Origin: Gammaproteobacteria bacterium
GTDB taxonomy: Bacteria > Pseudomonadota > Gammaproteobacteria > Pseudomonadales > Cellvibrionaceae
Assembly: GCA_004173475.1 (NCBI GenBank)
Contig: SEBU01000001.1
Coordinates: 868,001 to 932,000, forward strand
Length of the DNA: 64,000 nucleotides
Reading direction: 5' to 3'
Below, in pieces: positions 9,737 through 19,195 of the stretch. Each line of letters starts with the position of its first letter. The stretch's first letter is position 1. The position numbers and the translations under genes were made by a program. Below the pieces are notes generated by a model. It did not search any database. It was not told the DNA's origin and was given only the letters and a program-made list of their open reading frames with translations.

Positions 9737-11049
9737 GACAGCTCCTCAGCACGCTGCAACCAACCCTCACCCAGTAATTTATCGAAGCGTTGTTTAATGT
9801 GTTGATTGACTTCTCCGCTGGGACTGAGACGTAAGAGTGCTTGTCCTAAAAACGGAAGCGTCGAGTTTTCACGACCTTGCTCATCCATTTTATCGCCAGC
9901 TTCAAGCGCTTTAATGCCATGTTCCCACGCTATCTTTGCAGCTTTCGCACGCTCCATACAGTAACTAGCCATACGCCAGCCTTCGAGTGTAAGCAATAAA
10001 TCCTCTTGCGACTCCGCCAGCTGCGCTCCTTTTACATACGCAGCTGCAGCTTCTTCAAACCTGCCTGCACTGAATAAACAAGTGCCCTCACAAATCATCG
10101 CTTGTAATTGCAATTTATTGCAGCCGGGAACATTTTTTTGTTCGCCCTGGGCTGCGATGACTTGCGCAGTGCGATAATCTTTTAATGCATTATCGTAATC
10201 CTGAAGACCTAAATAGCCAGCAGCTCGAGTTAATAAGGTAACAACCCACATATCAAACCATTGGTGATATTCAGCAATCAAAATCGCAGCAGCAGAATGC
10301 TTTTCGATGGCTACTTTATCTTGCTTTCCCACGGCCTTTTGCAGATCGACTGTGCATTGGCGAAACTTTGCATTGGGTGAACCATCATCCACACCATCTA
10401 AAATTGCTTGAATGGTAGCACTCATATCGACAGGCGCATCTGCGCTGTAAATGTGGCCCTGATTTTCGCGAGCGAGTACAGAAAGCGCGGAATTTTTATC
10501 GGTGTCAAAAAAAACGAGTTTTAAATTTTCTGGCCAATTGTAGCGCGAGTGAATTTCGCAGCACTTAGACCACCACTGCGTATATTTTTCGCTGCTTTTA
10601 ATTCTGGATGGAGTAATAACCAATACAATGTTATGAACATAATCACCAAAAGCATCCAATGCAAACTTACAACTGCGAAAAATACAATTAAAGCCATTTG
10701 TGCAATCATCAAGAGGTGGCGACTTCCATCTATGAATAGTAGCAGCGGGAGTTTTTCCTTCAGCCTCTTCGATACTTGCATCAGAAATACCTGCCGCAAT
10801 CATTTCATTCATTTCTTCAGCAAGCGATCGACCGAACGTGTCACCTTCTTCAAATTCGTTATGTAAATGAATAAAAAGTTCGGGGTTCTTTTCATCAAGC
10901 TGTTCTTTAACTTTGATAAAACCTAAACCCAGTTGAATATCGTCAGTGGAAAAATACCAACGGAACAGGGGTAATTTACTGCTTGCAAACTCTTCCCACT
11001 GTTCTTCTAGTTTTGCCATATCTTGTTGAACCGGATTTGCCTTGCTCAT
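9730..11049 (-). CDS. TPR-repeat protein between vgrG and rhs, candidate effector adaptor
   Basis: This is a 439-residue cytoplasmic protein. The N-terminal half (about 1-230) is a mixed alpha/beta domain rich in Trp and acidic residues that I do not recognise. The C-terminal half (about 250-430) is helical, with TPR-like motifs such as GLQDYDNALKDYRTAQ and GRFEEAAAAYVKGAQ. It lies 27 bases after vgrG and overlaps the rhs start by 7 bases. Genes in this slot often encode chaperones or adaptors that load an Rhs effector on the VgrG tip. The known ones (DUF4123, DUF1795/EagR, DUF2169) do not obviously match, so this may be a separate adaptor type. The role is inferred from position. Confidence 0.7.
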   Translation of the reverse strand: MSKANPVQQDMAKLEEQWEEFASSKLPLFRWYFSTDDIQLGLGFIKVKEQLDEKNPELFIHLHNEFEEGDTFGRSLAEEMNEMIAAGISDASIEEAEGKTPAATIHRWKSPPLDDCTNGFNCIFRSCKFALDAFGDYVHNIVLVITPSRIKSSEKYTQWWSKCCEIHSRYNWPENLKLVFFDTDKNSALSVLARENQGHIYSADAPVDMSATIQAILDGVDDGSPNAKFRQCTVDLQKAVGKQDKVAIEKHSAAAILIAEYHQWFDMWVVTLLTRAAGYLGLQDYDNALKDYRTAQVIAAQGEQKNVPGCNKLQLQAMICEGTCLFSAGRFEEAAAAYVKGAQLAESQEDLLLTLEGWRMASYCMERAKAAKIAWEHGIKALEAGDKMDEQGRENSTLPFLGQALLRLSPSGEVNQHIKQRFDKLLGEGWLQRAEELSC

Positions 11050-11076
11050 AATATCTTCGCTTAATAAAAGGCTGCT

Positions 11077-13230
11077 TTAGTTCAGGTTTATTATTGCTGC
11101 TTTTAAACTCACGCTCGCCGCGTCAATTTTTTTGGAGCTGCCTCCCTTCGTCAACGTAATTCCTGAGCCATCTATAGTAATCACGGCATCACCCACTTTA
11201 AGGTTGATGCTAGATCCCGCCTCAAGAGTTATGTCGGCAGCTGAAGTCCTCGAAGCACCCGATATAATAACGTCTCGTGCGTTTGCACTGATATTCTGAA
11301 CCCCCGTAACATTTACGGTGTGATTGCCACTGATAATTGTGTCTTGATTTGCACCGACAGAAATCTTTTGGTTAGCGGATATGCTCGATTCCTGATTGGC
11401 GCCGACCGTAATTGTCTGATTGCTCGTGACGTTGCGCGTCTCGTTCGAACTGATTGTCTTAGCTGAGTTGCCGGTAATATTCTCCGTTAAATTTCCTGTC
11501 ACACTTCCACTACGATTTCCTTGCACGGACCAATCGTGATTACCCTGAACCGATGAAGTGGAATTTCCGATAACGCTGGAGGTGTTATTACCTTTTACGG
11601 TTGATGACGAATTACCATCAACATTATATGAAGCATCAGCAGTGACGGACGAAGTGAGATTATTACCAACAGTCGCGTTGTAATCTTTTTTCGCGTGAAC
11701 TTTTATTTGTTCAGCGCCTTCGCTATCGTCCACCGAAAATTCACTGAAACTTTCTGCACCGCCTTTAGCAGAGCGAGACCGCATACCTGAATAATGTTTT
11801 CCTTCAGGTAAGGTCACGGGTGGCATATTTTTACTGTTATAAACACTTCCAATCACCAATGGTTGATCTGGATCGCCATTAACGAAAGTAACAACAACCT
11901 CTTGGCCAACACGAGGAATATTTAGAGTTCCCCATTTAGGACCGGCCCATGCGGTCGCCACGCGAACCCAACAAGAACTATTTTCATTTTTCTGACCGTA
12001 TCTATCCCAATAAAATTGTAATTTTATACGGCCATATTTATCTGTATAAATTTCATCGCCAGGCTTGCCCACCACCATTGCGGTCTGAACACCATCAATT
12101 CGCGGTTTTTCAGTTTTTAATGGCGGGCGATAGGTAACCTCTTCAGGAATACAAATAAAATTATTTCTATAGCTAGACTCGGGGCTGCCCTCTTCCTTTT
12201 TATCATCGTCGACATAGCTTCCTTCAACTGCCTCATGCCGTATTTCAGAAATAACGAAACTTTTTTTATCATCGGCAACAGCTTCGTCTGACCGTAGTTT
12301 GAATTTTTTACCTACTTCTATTTGATGGAAATTTCCACCCGCACTGACTACTTGATAACCCGCCTCTTCTTGCTGCATACGGATACGTGTTAGGGTTTGG
12401 CCGCGTTGGCTTTCGCTGTAATTACCGGGAAATTCAAATCGCTCAAGCGCACTGTTGTTACTTAATTTAATTGACGTGGGCGTTTCAGTGAGCAATGACA
12501 AATTGGCATTTTCAAAATTGTAATCCGTTTGCGCAAAAGCCCCTGAGCAGTATTGAAAACGATGCTGCCAAATATCCAGGAAATGTTTCGCGCGACTATC
12601 GGAACTGTGCTCAATCGTTTTTTCATCAAGAAAGGTGAAAACCGCTGCGTTATCGGCAACGTGCAGAATGTGCTTATCCGCCTTATGTTCAAAGAAATAA
12701 AATAAACCTTCCTGTTCCAGCAAACGGCTGATGAAATGGAAATCTGACTCTTGATATTGAACGCAATATTCAAACGGTTGATGCGCATCGATTAGTGAAA
12801 ATTTGAAATCGTTAAAACCCAACTCGGTAAACATTGACTCTAGAATTTTCTGTACTGTTTGATTTTGAAATACGCGGCAATTGGTGCGCTTATCAAGAAA
12901 CCACAACCACGGGACCAACTCAGCTTTGTAACCATACAGCCCGCGCTTTTCCAGACCGGTGTACGCGAAACTTTTGACAAAACCGTTGAGCATGCGAGGC
13001 TGAGGCCCATTCGTTCCTATGAAGGTTGCAATGTGATGTCCGATTACGTCCTCAGCGCGAATGTTCCCGTCATAAGAAAGTAAATCCACATCGATAGTAA
13101 AAAGCTGTGAAAAAGACTCGGTTGCCTTGAGCCGTCGCAAAAAAAAGACATCCTTCCCTAACGCAGAGTCCACCCGCATAAACCTATTGTCTTGCGTGAA
13201 TTTCATATCGGTACTGAAAAGGCTTGTCAC
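11077..13230 (-). CDS. vgrG: VgrG type VI secretion spike protein
   Basis: This is the VgrG/TssI spike, which forms the trimeric needle tip on the Hcp tube and carries the PAAR-Rhs effectors. The N-terminal phage gp27-like region (about 1-370) contains VQYQESDFHFISRLLEQEG. The gp5-like OB domain includes DKYGRIKLQFYWDR and RVGQEVVVTFVNGDPDQP. The C-terminus is a long repeat-rich beta-helix with a run of V-x-GN/I-x-GN units. It carries no extra catalytic extension. I place the start at the GTG at 13230: an AGGAG ribosome-binding site sits 6 bases upstream of it, whereas the longer open frame begins with TTG at 13254 without one. It is the first gene of the vgrG-TPR-rhs-immunity set. Confidence 0.93.
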   Translation of the reverse strand: MTSLFSTDMKFTQDNRFMRVDSALGKDVFFLRRLKATESFSQLFTIDVDLLSYDGNIRAEDVIGHHIATFIGTNGPQPRMLNGFVKSFAYTGLEKRGLYGYKAELVPWLWFLDKRTNCRVFQNQTVQKILESMFTELGFNDFKFSLIDAHQPFEYCVQYQESDFHFISRLLEQEGLFYFFEHKADKHILHVADNAAVFTFLDEKTIEHSSDSRAKHFLDIWQHRFQYCSGAFAQTDYNFENANLSLLTETPTSIKLSNNSALERFEFPGNYSESQRGQTLTRIRMQQEEAGYQVVSAGGNFHQIEVGKKFKLRSDEAVADDKKSFVISEIRHEAVEGSYVDDDKKEEGSPESSYRNNFICIPEEVTYRPPLKTEKPRIDGVQTAMVVGKPGDEIYTDKYGRIKLQFYWDRYGQKNENSSCWVRVATAWAGPKWGTLNIPRVGQEVVVTFVNGDPDQPLVIGSVYNSKNMPPVTLPEGKHYSGMRSRSAKGGAESFSEFSVDDSEGAEQIKVHAKKDYNATVGNNLTSSVTADASYNVDGNSSSTVKGNNTSSVIGNSTSSVQGNHDWSVQGNRSGSVTGNLTENITGNSAKTISSNETRNVTSNQTITVGANQESSISANQKISVGANQDTIISGNHTVNVTGVQNISANARDVIISGASRTSAADITLEAGSSINLKVGDAVITIDGSGITLTKGGSSKKIDAASVSLKAAIINLN

Positions 13231-13547
13231 AGAAATCTCCTGACTATTTAACAATCACATGACTGTTAAAATCGAATTGGTGAGGGTGAGCATGGGTCTA
13301 TTCTAACGGCCAAGATAAGTGTGTATACAATATTCAAGAAGCGAACTGTGACACATTTGGCTAATTATAATTTGGCAAATTGGTGAAACAATACTACAAA
13401 GCACGGCCTAGAGATAAATGGCACATAAGATTGCATAAGGTGCATTCAATTAACTGCGGATTCATTAGGCAATTCAAGATATCTGATGTGCCACCAGATT
13501 TGTCAGTGAAAGAGAAAAATCCACCCCTGTAAAATCTAAGATTACTA

Positions 13548-13814
13548 ATGTTTAGTAAAATACTTGCGTCGATTAAATCAAATAAATTTTTATTTCTAAT
13601 AGCCGTAATCCTAACCGTGATTATTGGCTACGCCATTATGATCATGTTCGGCATATTGTTTACAGCTCTTATCGCTGTATTTTTTGTGAGCATATACAAG
13701 GCGATAAGTAAAAATAATTACAAACTCGCATTAAAAATAACGGCAGGTGTTGTGATTGTTGGTGGAAGCCTATTATTTCTCTTATTGTTGAATCATGAAT
13801 GGCCGTCGAATTAA
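13548..13814 (+). CDS. small hydrophobic membrane protein, unknown
   Basis: This is an 88-residue protein. It starts with a short basic stretch (MFSKILASIKSNK), followed by three hydrophobic segments at about 14-30, 33-50 and 63-80, so it is probably an inner-membrane protein. No family is recognised and the ribosome-binding site is weak. It stands alone between the divergent vgrG unit and the convergent sugar kinase. The 317 bases upstream (13231-13547) hold no gene; they should contain the vgrG promoter, but I cannot place it. It might not be expressed. Confidence 0.45.
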   Translation: MFSKILASIKSNKFLFLIAVILTVIIGYAIMIMFGILFTALIAVFFVSIYKAISKNNYKLALKITAGVVIVGGSLLFLLLLNHEWPSN

Positions 13815-13848
13815 CGTGACAAATTTACCTTCTGCAATCATTTATTAA

Positions 13849-14727
13849 TTAAATCAAACGCTGCTGTCGCGCAAAATAAACCGCTCCGAATTCTGGTGGA
13901 TTAATAGCAGGAGATAATTTCGTGACCACACCTGGTTTTAGCCAAGGTGTTAAGTATTCTGCCAGGCCACCGATGATAGACATGCGGCCTGGATTAGTTT
14001 CCCATAATCTATCAGCAAGTGCGTCTATGTAAACTGCACCTTCACGCAGAATAGTTGTCGCCACATCATCGCCGTGGTGCGCAGCTTCAAATACAAAACG
14101 CGCTAATTGCGCGTAATCACTCGATTTGGCGGCACTCATTTTTTCCACAATCATTATTCCCGTTGCATTCAAATAATCACTGATCAATTTATTTAACAGT
14201 GTTTGCGGGCCAAGATTATCCTGGGCTAACAATACGGCCTTAACGGATTCCAACCCTAACCATGCACCACTGCCTTTATCGCCAAGCAGAAAGCCGTGTC
14301 CGCCGATCATGATTGCAGTTCCATTCACGTAAGAATACCCGCAGGAACCTGTGCCGCTAACAATCACGGCTCCCTCGTCGCTATCGTGTGCGCCTAAACA
14401 TGCAACGTGTAAATCAGTGGTGAGATAAAATTTTTTAAATGGATGTTGCCAAGCATTCATAGATTCAAAAACAGCAGGTACATTTACACCGGCCAAGCCT
14501 GCACCCACGATTAAATTAGCAATAGTAGATACAGGCAATTTTGCATCGACCAATGCCATTTCTATGGCTTCAACAATCGATGCTTGAGCCTGAGCTTCGC
14601 CGTGAAAAGGATTTGATGGTCCTCCAAGTCCGCTTCCAAGCAGTTCAAGATCAGACGTGTAAACACAAGCGCGGCATTTAGTGCCACCCCCATCTACACC
14701 GACAAAAAGCTCCTCTGAATCGCTCAT
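13849..14727 (-). CDS. BadF/BadG-family amino-sugar kinase (glucosamine/N-acetylglucosamine kinase-like)
   Basis: This is an ASKHA-fold kinase resembling GspK-type glucosamine kinases and eukaryote-type GlcNAc kinases. It probably phosphorylates an amino sugar in the cytoplasm. The N-terminal phosphate-binding loop LFVGVDGGGTKCRA is clear. IVSGTGSCGYSY (phosphate 2 motif), GGHGFLLGDKGSGAWLG and the C-terminal adenosine motif SIIGGLAEYL follow in family order. Length from this start is 292 residues, as expected. The open frame extends 33 codons further upstream without a motif; I use the ATG at 14727 just before the conserved N-terminus, though a GTG five codons upstream is possible. It is divergent from the modular GH5-like gene, which may hint at a shared role in polysaccharide use. 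Confidence 0.82.
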   Translation of the reverse strand: MSDSEELFVGVDGGGTKCRACVYTSDLELLGSGLGGPSNPFHGEAQAQASIVEAIEMALVDAKLPVSTIANLIVGAGLAGVNVPAVFESMNAWQHPFKKFYLTTDLHVACLGAHDSDEGAVIVSGTGSCGYSYVNGTAIMIGGHGFLLGDKGSGAWLGLESVKAVLLAQDNLGPQTLLNKLISDYLNATGIMIVEKMSAAKSSDYAQLARFVFEAAHHGDDVATTILREGAVYIDALADRLWETNPGRMSIIGGLAEYLTPWLKPGVVTKLSPAINPPEFGAVYFARQQRLI

Positions 14728-15367
14728 GTTTTCCAATGCCACGTCAACGCACCCTTTTCCTATTATATTTTGAAATTTTAAACGCCAAAAAATAAAATTG
14801 TGTAAGTTGAATTGCGAACTTCGCAAAAGTTATCTATGTTGAAAACCTGTATTTATATCTTACACGCTATAACAATAATGAGCTCCAGTGTCGCCGACCG
14901 TGTTCTGACACAATATCGCGTTTTTAGATAAGTTATTTCGATCCAATTAATACACCACTATTTTCAAATTCACTTTATAAAAATTTAGTAAAACGTCGAA
15001 GTGAAATACGACTTTAAAATGGATACTTTTAGATTTATCTGTGCGTCTTCTGTTAATTTAATTAGGTTGGCTAATCGCGTGTTCGTTTGACGATTAGCTT
15101 TAAGCTGAAAGAAAACTAATTTTCAAACGAAATATTGTCTTCTCCAAACGATCTGTCTTATCTGTTAAATGATGTAATCGCCGCTAGACAACTGAAGTGT
15201 TCAGGCACATTCAGAAAGTAAAAATAATAATACAAGAAATTTTTAATATGTAAGTGCGTGTTTTTGGCAGCCATGTCGTAGCTAACGCAATTCAGTAAGG
15301 AAGCAATCCTGGTTTTTAACAGGATTATAAATAATAACGTCCATTTTCATATACAAAGGAAAACTTT
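14728..15367. other. 640-base intergenic region between sugar kinase and modular GH5-like gene
   Basis: No gene is supported here. The stretch is AT-rich and lies between two divergent genes, so it should carry both promoters. I could not place a convincing -35/-10 pair or a clear catabolite-activator site. The only distinct structure is a hairpin at 15305-15326, listed separately. Confidence 0.5.
15305..15326 (+). promoter_or_regulatory. leader hairpin upstream of the GH5-like gene
   Basis: AATCCTG and CAGGATT form a 7-bp stem around an 8-base loop, about 40 bases before the start codon of the modular secreted protein. No U-run follows, so it is not an intrinsic terminator. It may affect mRNA stability or translation. 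Confidence 0.3.
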
Positions 15368-17677
15368 ATGAAGAAGATAAGCTTAACTAAATTCTCATTT
15401 TTGAAAATTATAGTAGCTCTGGTTACCGCTGCCATGTGCACGCTACCGTTGTTAGCGCAGCAAGCATTTGCATTGAGCCCACTTGGCCCTTTAAGAGTTC
15501 ATGACGGAAAATTGATGGATTCCTACGGCAAACCATTTATTTTTCGTGGCGTGACTATTGATCACACGCTTGCGCCGGAAAAAACCTTACAAGCAATTAG
15601 GGATATTGCCGCTGCTGGCGCCAACTCTGCACAAATTGAGTTGCCTTTATATCCCGATGCTCAATTTTACCCACGCCCGATTGTCGCACAAGTACGTGAA
15701 ATTATTGCGGAGTGTAAGGCGAATAAGCTTATCTGCGTGCTTGAACCAAATGATGTTGCAGGCTACCCCTTCCACACAACTATAGGTTCAGACCTACTTA
15801 CTTTTTGGACGTGGCCCGACATGCTTTCGGTTCTATATGGCAACCAGGCCTACATTATTATAGGTTTGGGTAATCAACATTTTGGTGACGATACATTCAA
15901 AGAGTATGAGTACCGCATGCCCGCTTACGCCGAATCTTTAATCAATGCGTTGCCTGGGGGATACGTGGTAATGATTGATGGAAATGATTGGTCGGAGGAC
16001 ACGTCAAAACTCATGTTTAATTTTGCAAAAAGCCTAAAAGATCAAGCGAGTGTTTTGTCGCAACGGTTAATTTATTCCGTTGATATGTTCTACTCTTACC
16101 AAGATCCCACCAGGGTGCATGACTATATCGCCGCCTTCAACGAGATTGGTGCACCTTTAATTATTGGTGGCTTCGCACCAGTACCTTACTATCACCCCAA
16201 TCGCCCCACGCCATTAAATCAGGATGCGCCACAAATACCCGTTGCCTCAGTCATGCAATACGCTGAGCAATACGGCGCGGGTTATTTTGGCTGGAGCTGG
16301 AGTGGTAATAAAAATTCGTTTTCGGATGTAGTGACAAATTACGACTCATCCACCTTAACGGATTGGGGAAATCTACTTTTCAATGACACCAACGGTATAA
16401 AGGCGACCGCAAAACTTGCGGCTATTTACGACAATGTATCGTCAAGTAGTTCTTCAAGCGCACCTAATAGACCTCCTCTGGGGGACTTCAACCTTGAGAT
16501 AACTCCACAGTGCGGTGCCAACCCGCTTTACTGGACTTTGAATGCAAAAGTTACAAGCTTGAGCGATCCGGATGGCCATTCTATGAGTTATCGATGGAGT
16601 CGGAGTGACGGTAATGAGACTGGTTCCACCACCTATTTTAGTTTCCGGGCCACAGTCAATACTAGCTACACCGTAACCTTAAAAGTCACCGATAGTTGGG
16701 GAGCTTCTACCAGTGTGACAAAAACTATTGCTCCGTCCAGCGCCAGTTGTACAAGTTCCAGCAGCTCGTCAGTGGACATCTCAAGTGCTTCCTCAAGCTC
16801 CAGCTATACGCGGCCCTCTAGCTCAAAATCTAGCTCCAGCGTGAGTTCCAGCAGGAGTTCAAGTTCGCGACCCATTTCGAGTATAAGTAGCATTTCGAGC
16901 AGTTCATCCAGTAGCGCACAAACTAATCGGCCTCCAATAGCCAACTTCAATGTTTACAATTACCCATCCATTTTCTGTGGTAGCCCAAATGCAGGACAAG
17001 GTCGCGTCACTGCAGAAGCTGCTGGATCTTCTGATCCTGATGGCGATCCGTTAACCTATTTTTGGTCGTTTTCCGGCGGAGGCACTGCGTCTGGGTACAC
17101 AGCAACCTTTACGAGCCGAAGCGGCTCTAGTTATCAGTTGACATTGACCGTCACGGATAATCACGGAGCATCTACAAGCTTGGTTCGCAATGTTCCCGTC
17201 TTTTATCTGGATTGCTTTAGCAGCGCCTCGTCTATTAGTTCTTCAAGCAGCTCTATTCCATCATCGAGCAGTTCAAGCTCCAGCGTTAAAAGTTCGGCTA
17301 GTTCTAGCAGTTCATCGCGCAGTTCAAGCAGCAGTTCAAAAACATCATCAAGCTCCTCCATTTCGAGCAATGGAAAAGCGCAATGTAGTTATGTCATTCA
17401 AAGCCAATGGGGTAATGGATTTACTGCAGCTATTCGCGTGAAAAATGTAAGTACGCAGCCTATTAACGGATGGAGCCTAACGTGGAAATATGCGGACACT
17501 TCAAAAGTGACCAATCTGTGGAATGCGAATTTGAGCGGTACTAACCCTTACACCGCAACCAACTTGAATTGGAATGCGACAATTCAACCAGGTCAAACGC
17601 TGGAGTTTGGATTTCAAGGAAGCAAACCGACCGGCAACGCTGTTGCGCCATCGGTAACGGGTAGCATTTGTCAGTAA
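15368..17677 (+). CDS. secreted GH5_8-like pseudo-glycosidase with two PKD domains and a CBM2
   Basis: This is a 769-residue modular extracellular protein. A signal peptide (1 to about 36) precedes a GH5 TIM barrel (about 37-355) that follows GH5_8 beta-mannanases closely: [19 protein letters not shown]-type and LICVLE segments, and the final YFGWSWSGN. Two PKD-like domains follow (about 366-455 and 518-612), then a CBM2 (about 671-769), all separated by polyserine linkers. The acid/base motif that should read GNEP is GNQH, with Gln at residue 170. The nucleophile motif that should read IGEFG is IGGFA, with Gly at residue 268. Both catalytic glutamates are therefore missing, and it is probably a carbohydrate-binding or sensing protein rather than a mannanase. 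An AAAGGA ribosome-binding site precedes the ATG. Confidence 0.88.
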   Translation: MKKISLTKFSFLKIIVALVTAAMCTLPLLAQQAFALSPLGPLRVHDGKLMDSYGKPFIFRGVTIDHTLAPEKTLQAIRDIAAAGANSAQIELPLYPDAQFYPRPIVAQVREIIAECKANKLICVLEPNDVAGYPFHTTIGSDLLTFWTWPDMLSVLYGNQAYIIIGLGNQHFGDDTFKEYEYRMPAYAESLINALPGGYVVMIDGNDWSEDTSKLMFNFAKSLKDQASVLSQRLIYSVDMFYSYQDPTRVHDYIAAFNEIGAPLIIGGFAPVPYYHPNRPTPLNQDAPQIPVASVMQYAEQYGAGYFGWSWSGNKNSFSDVVTNYDSSTLTDWGNLLFNDTNGIKATAKLAAIYDNVSSSSSSSAPNRPPLGDFNLEITPQCGANPLYWTLNAKVTSLSDPDGHSMSYRWSRSDGNETGSTTYFSFRATVNTSYTVTLKVTDSWGASTSVTKTIAPSSASCTSSSSSSVDISSASSSSSYTRPSSSKSSSSVSSSRSSSSRPISSISSISSSSSSSAQTNRPPIANFNVYNYPSIFCGSPNAGQGRVTAEAAGSSDPDGDPLTYFWSFSGGGTASGYTATFTSRSGSSYQLTLTVTDNHGASTSLVRNVPVFYLDCFSSASSISSSSSSIPSSSSSSSSVKSSASSSSSSRSSSSSSKTSSSSSISSNGKAQCSYVIQSQWGNGFTAAIRVKNVSTQPINGWSLTWKYADTSKVTNLWNANLSGTNPYTATNLNWNATIQPGQTLEFGFQGSKPTGNAVAPSVTGSICQ

Positions 17678-17718
17678 ACTATGACCGAAAGTTGCAGTAG
17701 ATTTTTTTAAATGTAAAT

Positions 17719-17748
17719 AAAAAGCCCCACTATCACGTGGGGCTTTTT
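17719..17748. terminator. bidirectional intrinsic terminator
   Basis: AAAAAGCCCCAC and GTGGGGCTTTTT pair perfectly around a 6-base loop. It has U-runs in both directions and lies between the convergent GH5-like gene and the DUF3014 gene. Confidence 0.9.
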
Positions 17749-17749
17749 A

Positions 17750-18610
17750 TTATTTTTGCAGTAATTTTACTCGCGCATTTTTTAGGCTGGCTTTAATTTT
17801 TGCCGCATTATCAGGTCCCATACGCAACAAAAGTTTTTGGGTGTCCGGCAATTTTTCTAACGCGGGGTCGGCAAATTCAAAATAGACTTTTGGATGAATA
17901 AGAATCATATCGCCATTAGCGTCTGGTGCAGCTAACACCTTATCTATAGCGCGGATTAGAACTGAGTGAAAATTGTTTTTACTCATTCCTAGCTCTTGAT
18001 GCGCGCGGTTAAGCAGCGGGTAATAGTGTTTATAAAGACCAACTGCAGTATCACTATCCAGTGCAGATACCACTTGCACGAATAGCGTGTAACGCAGGTA
18101 ATTTTTGGGGCTGACACGGAATTGTTCAACATCTTGCTGCTCCCCAAGCTCGCCGCCTGAAACCTTCACATTAAAAGAATCGGCAACAAAAGCCCCCTGT
18201 GGCGAAGCAACCGGGCGGTATTCAGTGATGACTTTACCTTCAGCGAGCACATTTACTCCGCGCACAAATTTACGCAAGATCTCTTGGGGAATAATCATTT
18301 CCACCAAACCATTTACGTTTAAATCTCTCAAAGCGTCCAATACTGTGGCATCACTTTGGTCGAGATCTGGCAGAGGTTGAGGTGCCGGAGTAGGAGCTGG
18401 GTCTTCATAGACTTGCTTATCTCCCGCAGCTTCCGACGTAACAGCAGGCTGGGTCGCGACCGGCGTCGACAACTCGGGTAGATGAGGTGCGTGATTAGTA
18501 TCACGCGTTAAATAATAACCTATGGCACCAATCGCGCCTGCCGCTACCAGGACAACTCCCCATTTCACCACTGGGCTGAAACCAACCTGTGGACGATCGT
18601 TATATGGCAT
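17750..18610 (-). CDS. DUF3014 family membrane-anchored protein
   Basis: This is a 286-residue protein. It has one N-terminal transmembrane helix (about 17-34, VVLVAAGAIGAIGYYL), then a Pro/Ala-rich linker (about 40-80) and a periplasmic DUF3014 domain (about 85-280). The domain contains IIPQEILRKFVRGVNVLAEGKV and the Y-x(3)-Y-P-L-L-N-R segment typical of the family. Function is not established. It is transcribed alone, ends at a strong bidirectional terminator, and is divergent from the feo genes. Confidence 0.8.
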   Translation of the reverse strand: MPYNDRPQVGFSPVVKWGVVLVAAGAIGAIGYYLTRDTNHAPHLPELSTPVATQPAVTSEAAGDKQVYEDPAPTPAPQPLPDLDQSDATVLDALRDLNVNGLVEMIIPQEILRKFVRGVNVLAEGKVITEYRPVASPQGAFVADSFNVKVSGGELGEQQDVEQFRVSPKNYLRYTLFVQVVSALDSDTAVGLYKHYYPLLNRAHQELGMSKNNFHSVLIRAIDKVLAAPDANGDMILIHPKVYFEFADPALEKLPDTQKLLLRMGPDNAAKIKASLKNARVKLLQK

Positions 18611-18837
18611 AAAAGCTCCTAATCAGTGGATAGCAGGACAAAGGATTCGCCGGCGATTATGTCGTAAAAGCCAACGCGTCTCCAGTGGCGGGCAGAAACT
18701 CGCCAAAGCTTGCGAAACAGATTGCACTACGGAGATTTAGTTGCATCGACTCGCGATTTACGTCACATAAATGAACACTGATTCGGTGCAGAAAAGCGGC
18801 TAATTTGCGAATTCAAGGTGGATGAGTTAATCTATAT

Positions 18838-18856
18838 AATAATTACTCTCATTTGC
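18838..18856 (+). promoter_or_regulatory. possible Fur box upstream of feoA
   Basis: A 19-base stretch matches the classical Fur consensus (GATAATGATAATCATTATC) at 12 of 19 positions and ends 18 bases before the feoA start. Fur control of feo operons is well established in gammaproteobacteria. The match itself is only moderate. Confidence 0.4.
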
Positions 18857-18874
18857 AATAAGAGATTTATCTCA

Positions 18875-19195
18875 ATGAACGCTGCGCTTTCACCGGACTC
18901 CAAACCCACCATTTCGGTTGCCTCAGACGACGTGTTGCGTTTGGACGAATGTCAAAAAGGTGCGCAGGTACGAATTATAGATTTGCAGCAACAAACCCTA
19001 TTTGGTGCGCAAGACGAGCGCGTTACTCTGCGGCTGAAGGAACTCGGTTTTTTACCTGGGGCGCAATTAAAAGTGATCGGTTTTGGACTTTTGGGCAGCG
19101 ACCCACTTGCAGTTCAGGTTAACGGTACCAAGTTTGCGTTACGCCGTGCAGAGGCTGCAAAAGTTCGTGTGGAATTAATTTCAGGAAGCCATTAA
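18875..19195 (+). CDS. feoA: FeoA family iron(II) transport accessory protein
   Basis: This is a 106-residue protein with an SH3-like FeoA domain at about 25-104 (VTLRLKELGFLPGAQLKVIGFGLLG, then a basic ALRRAEAAKVRV end). FeoA is a cytoplasmic partner that helps FeoB move Fe2+ across the inner membrane. The first 25 residues are an extension beyond the minimal 75-residue family. The open frame extends 19 codons further left, but the ATG at 18875 gives a normal protein and leaves a possible Fur box outside the gene. Its TAA overlaps the feoB ATG by one base, so the two are translationally coupled. Confidence 0.92.
   Translation: MNAALSPDSKPTISVASDDVLRLDECQKGAQVRIIDLQQQTLFGAQDERVTLRLKELGFLPGAQLKVIGFGLLGSDPLAVQVNGTKFALRRAEAAKVRVELISGSH

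Noticed and set aside
11260-11680. short periodic repeats in the vgrG 3' part, checked as a possible CRISPR-like array
   Set aside because: They are in frame and encode the V-x-GN beta-helix repeats of VgrG; there are no identical repeats with unique spacers.
16438-17370. repeated AGC/TCA-rich tracts that could be taken for a tandem DNA repeat
   Set aside because: They encode the polyserine linkers of the modular secreted protein.
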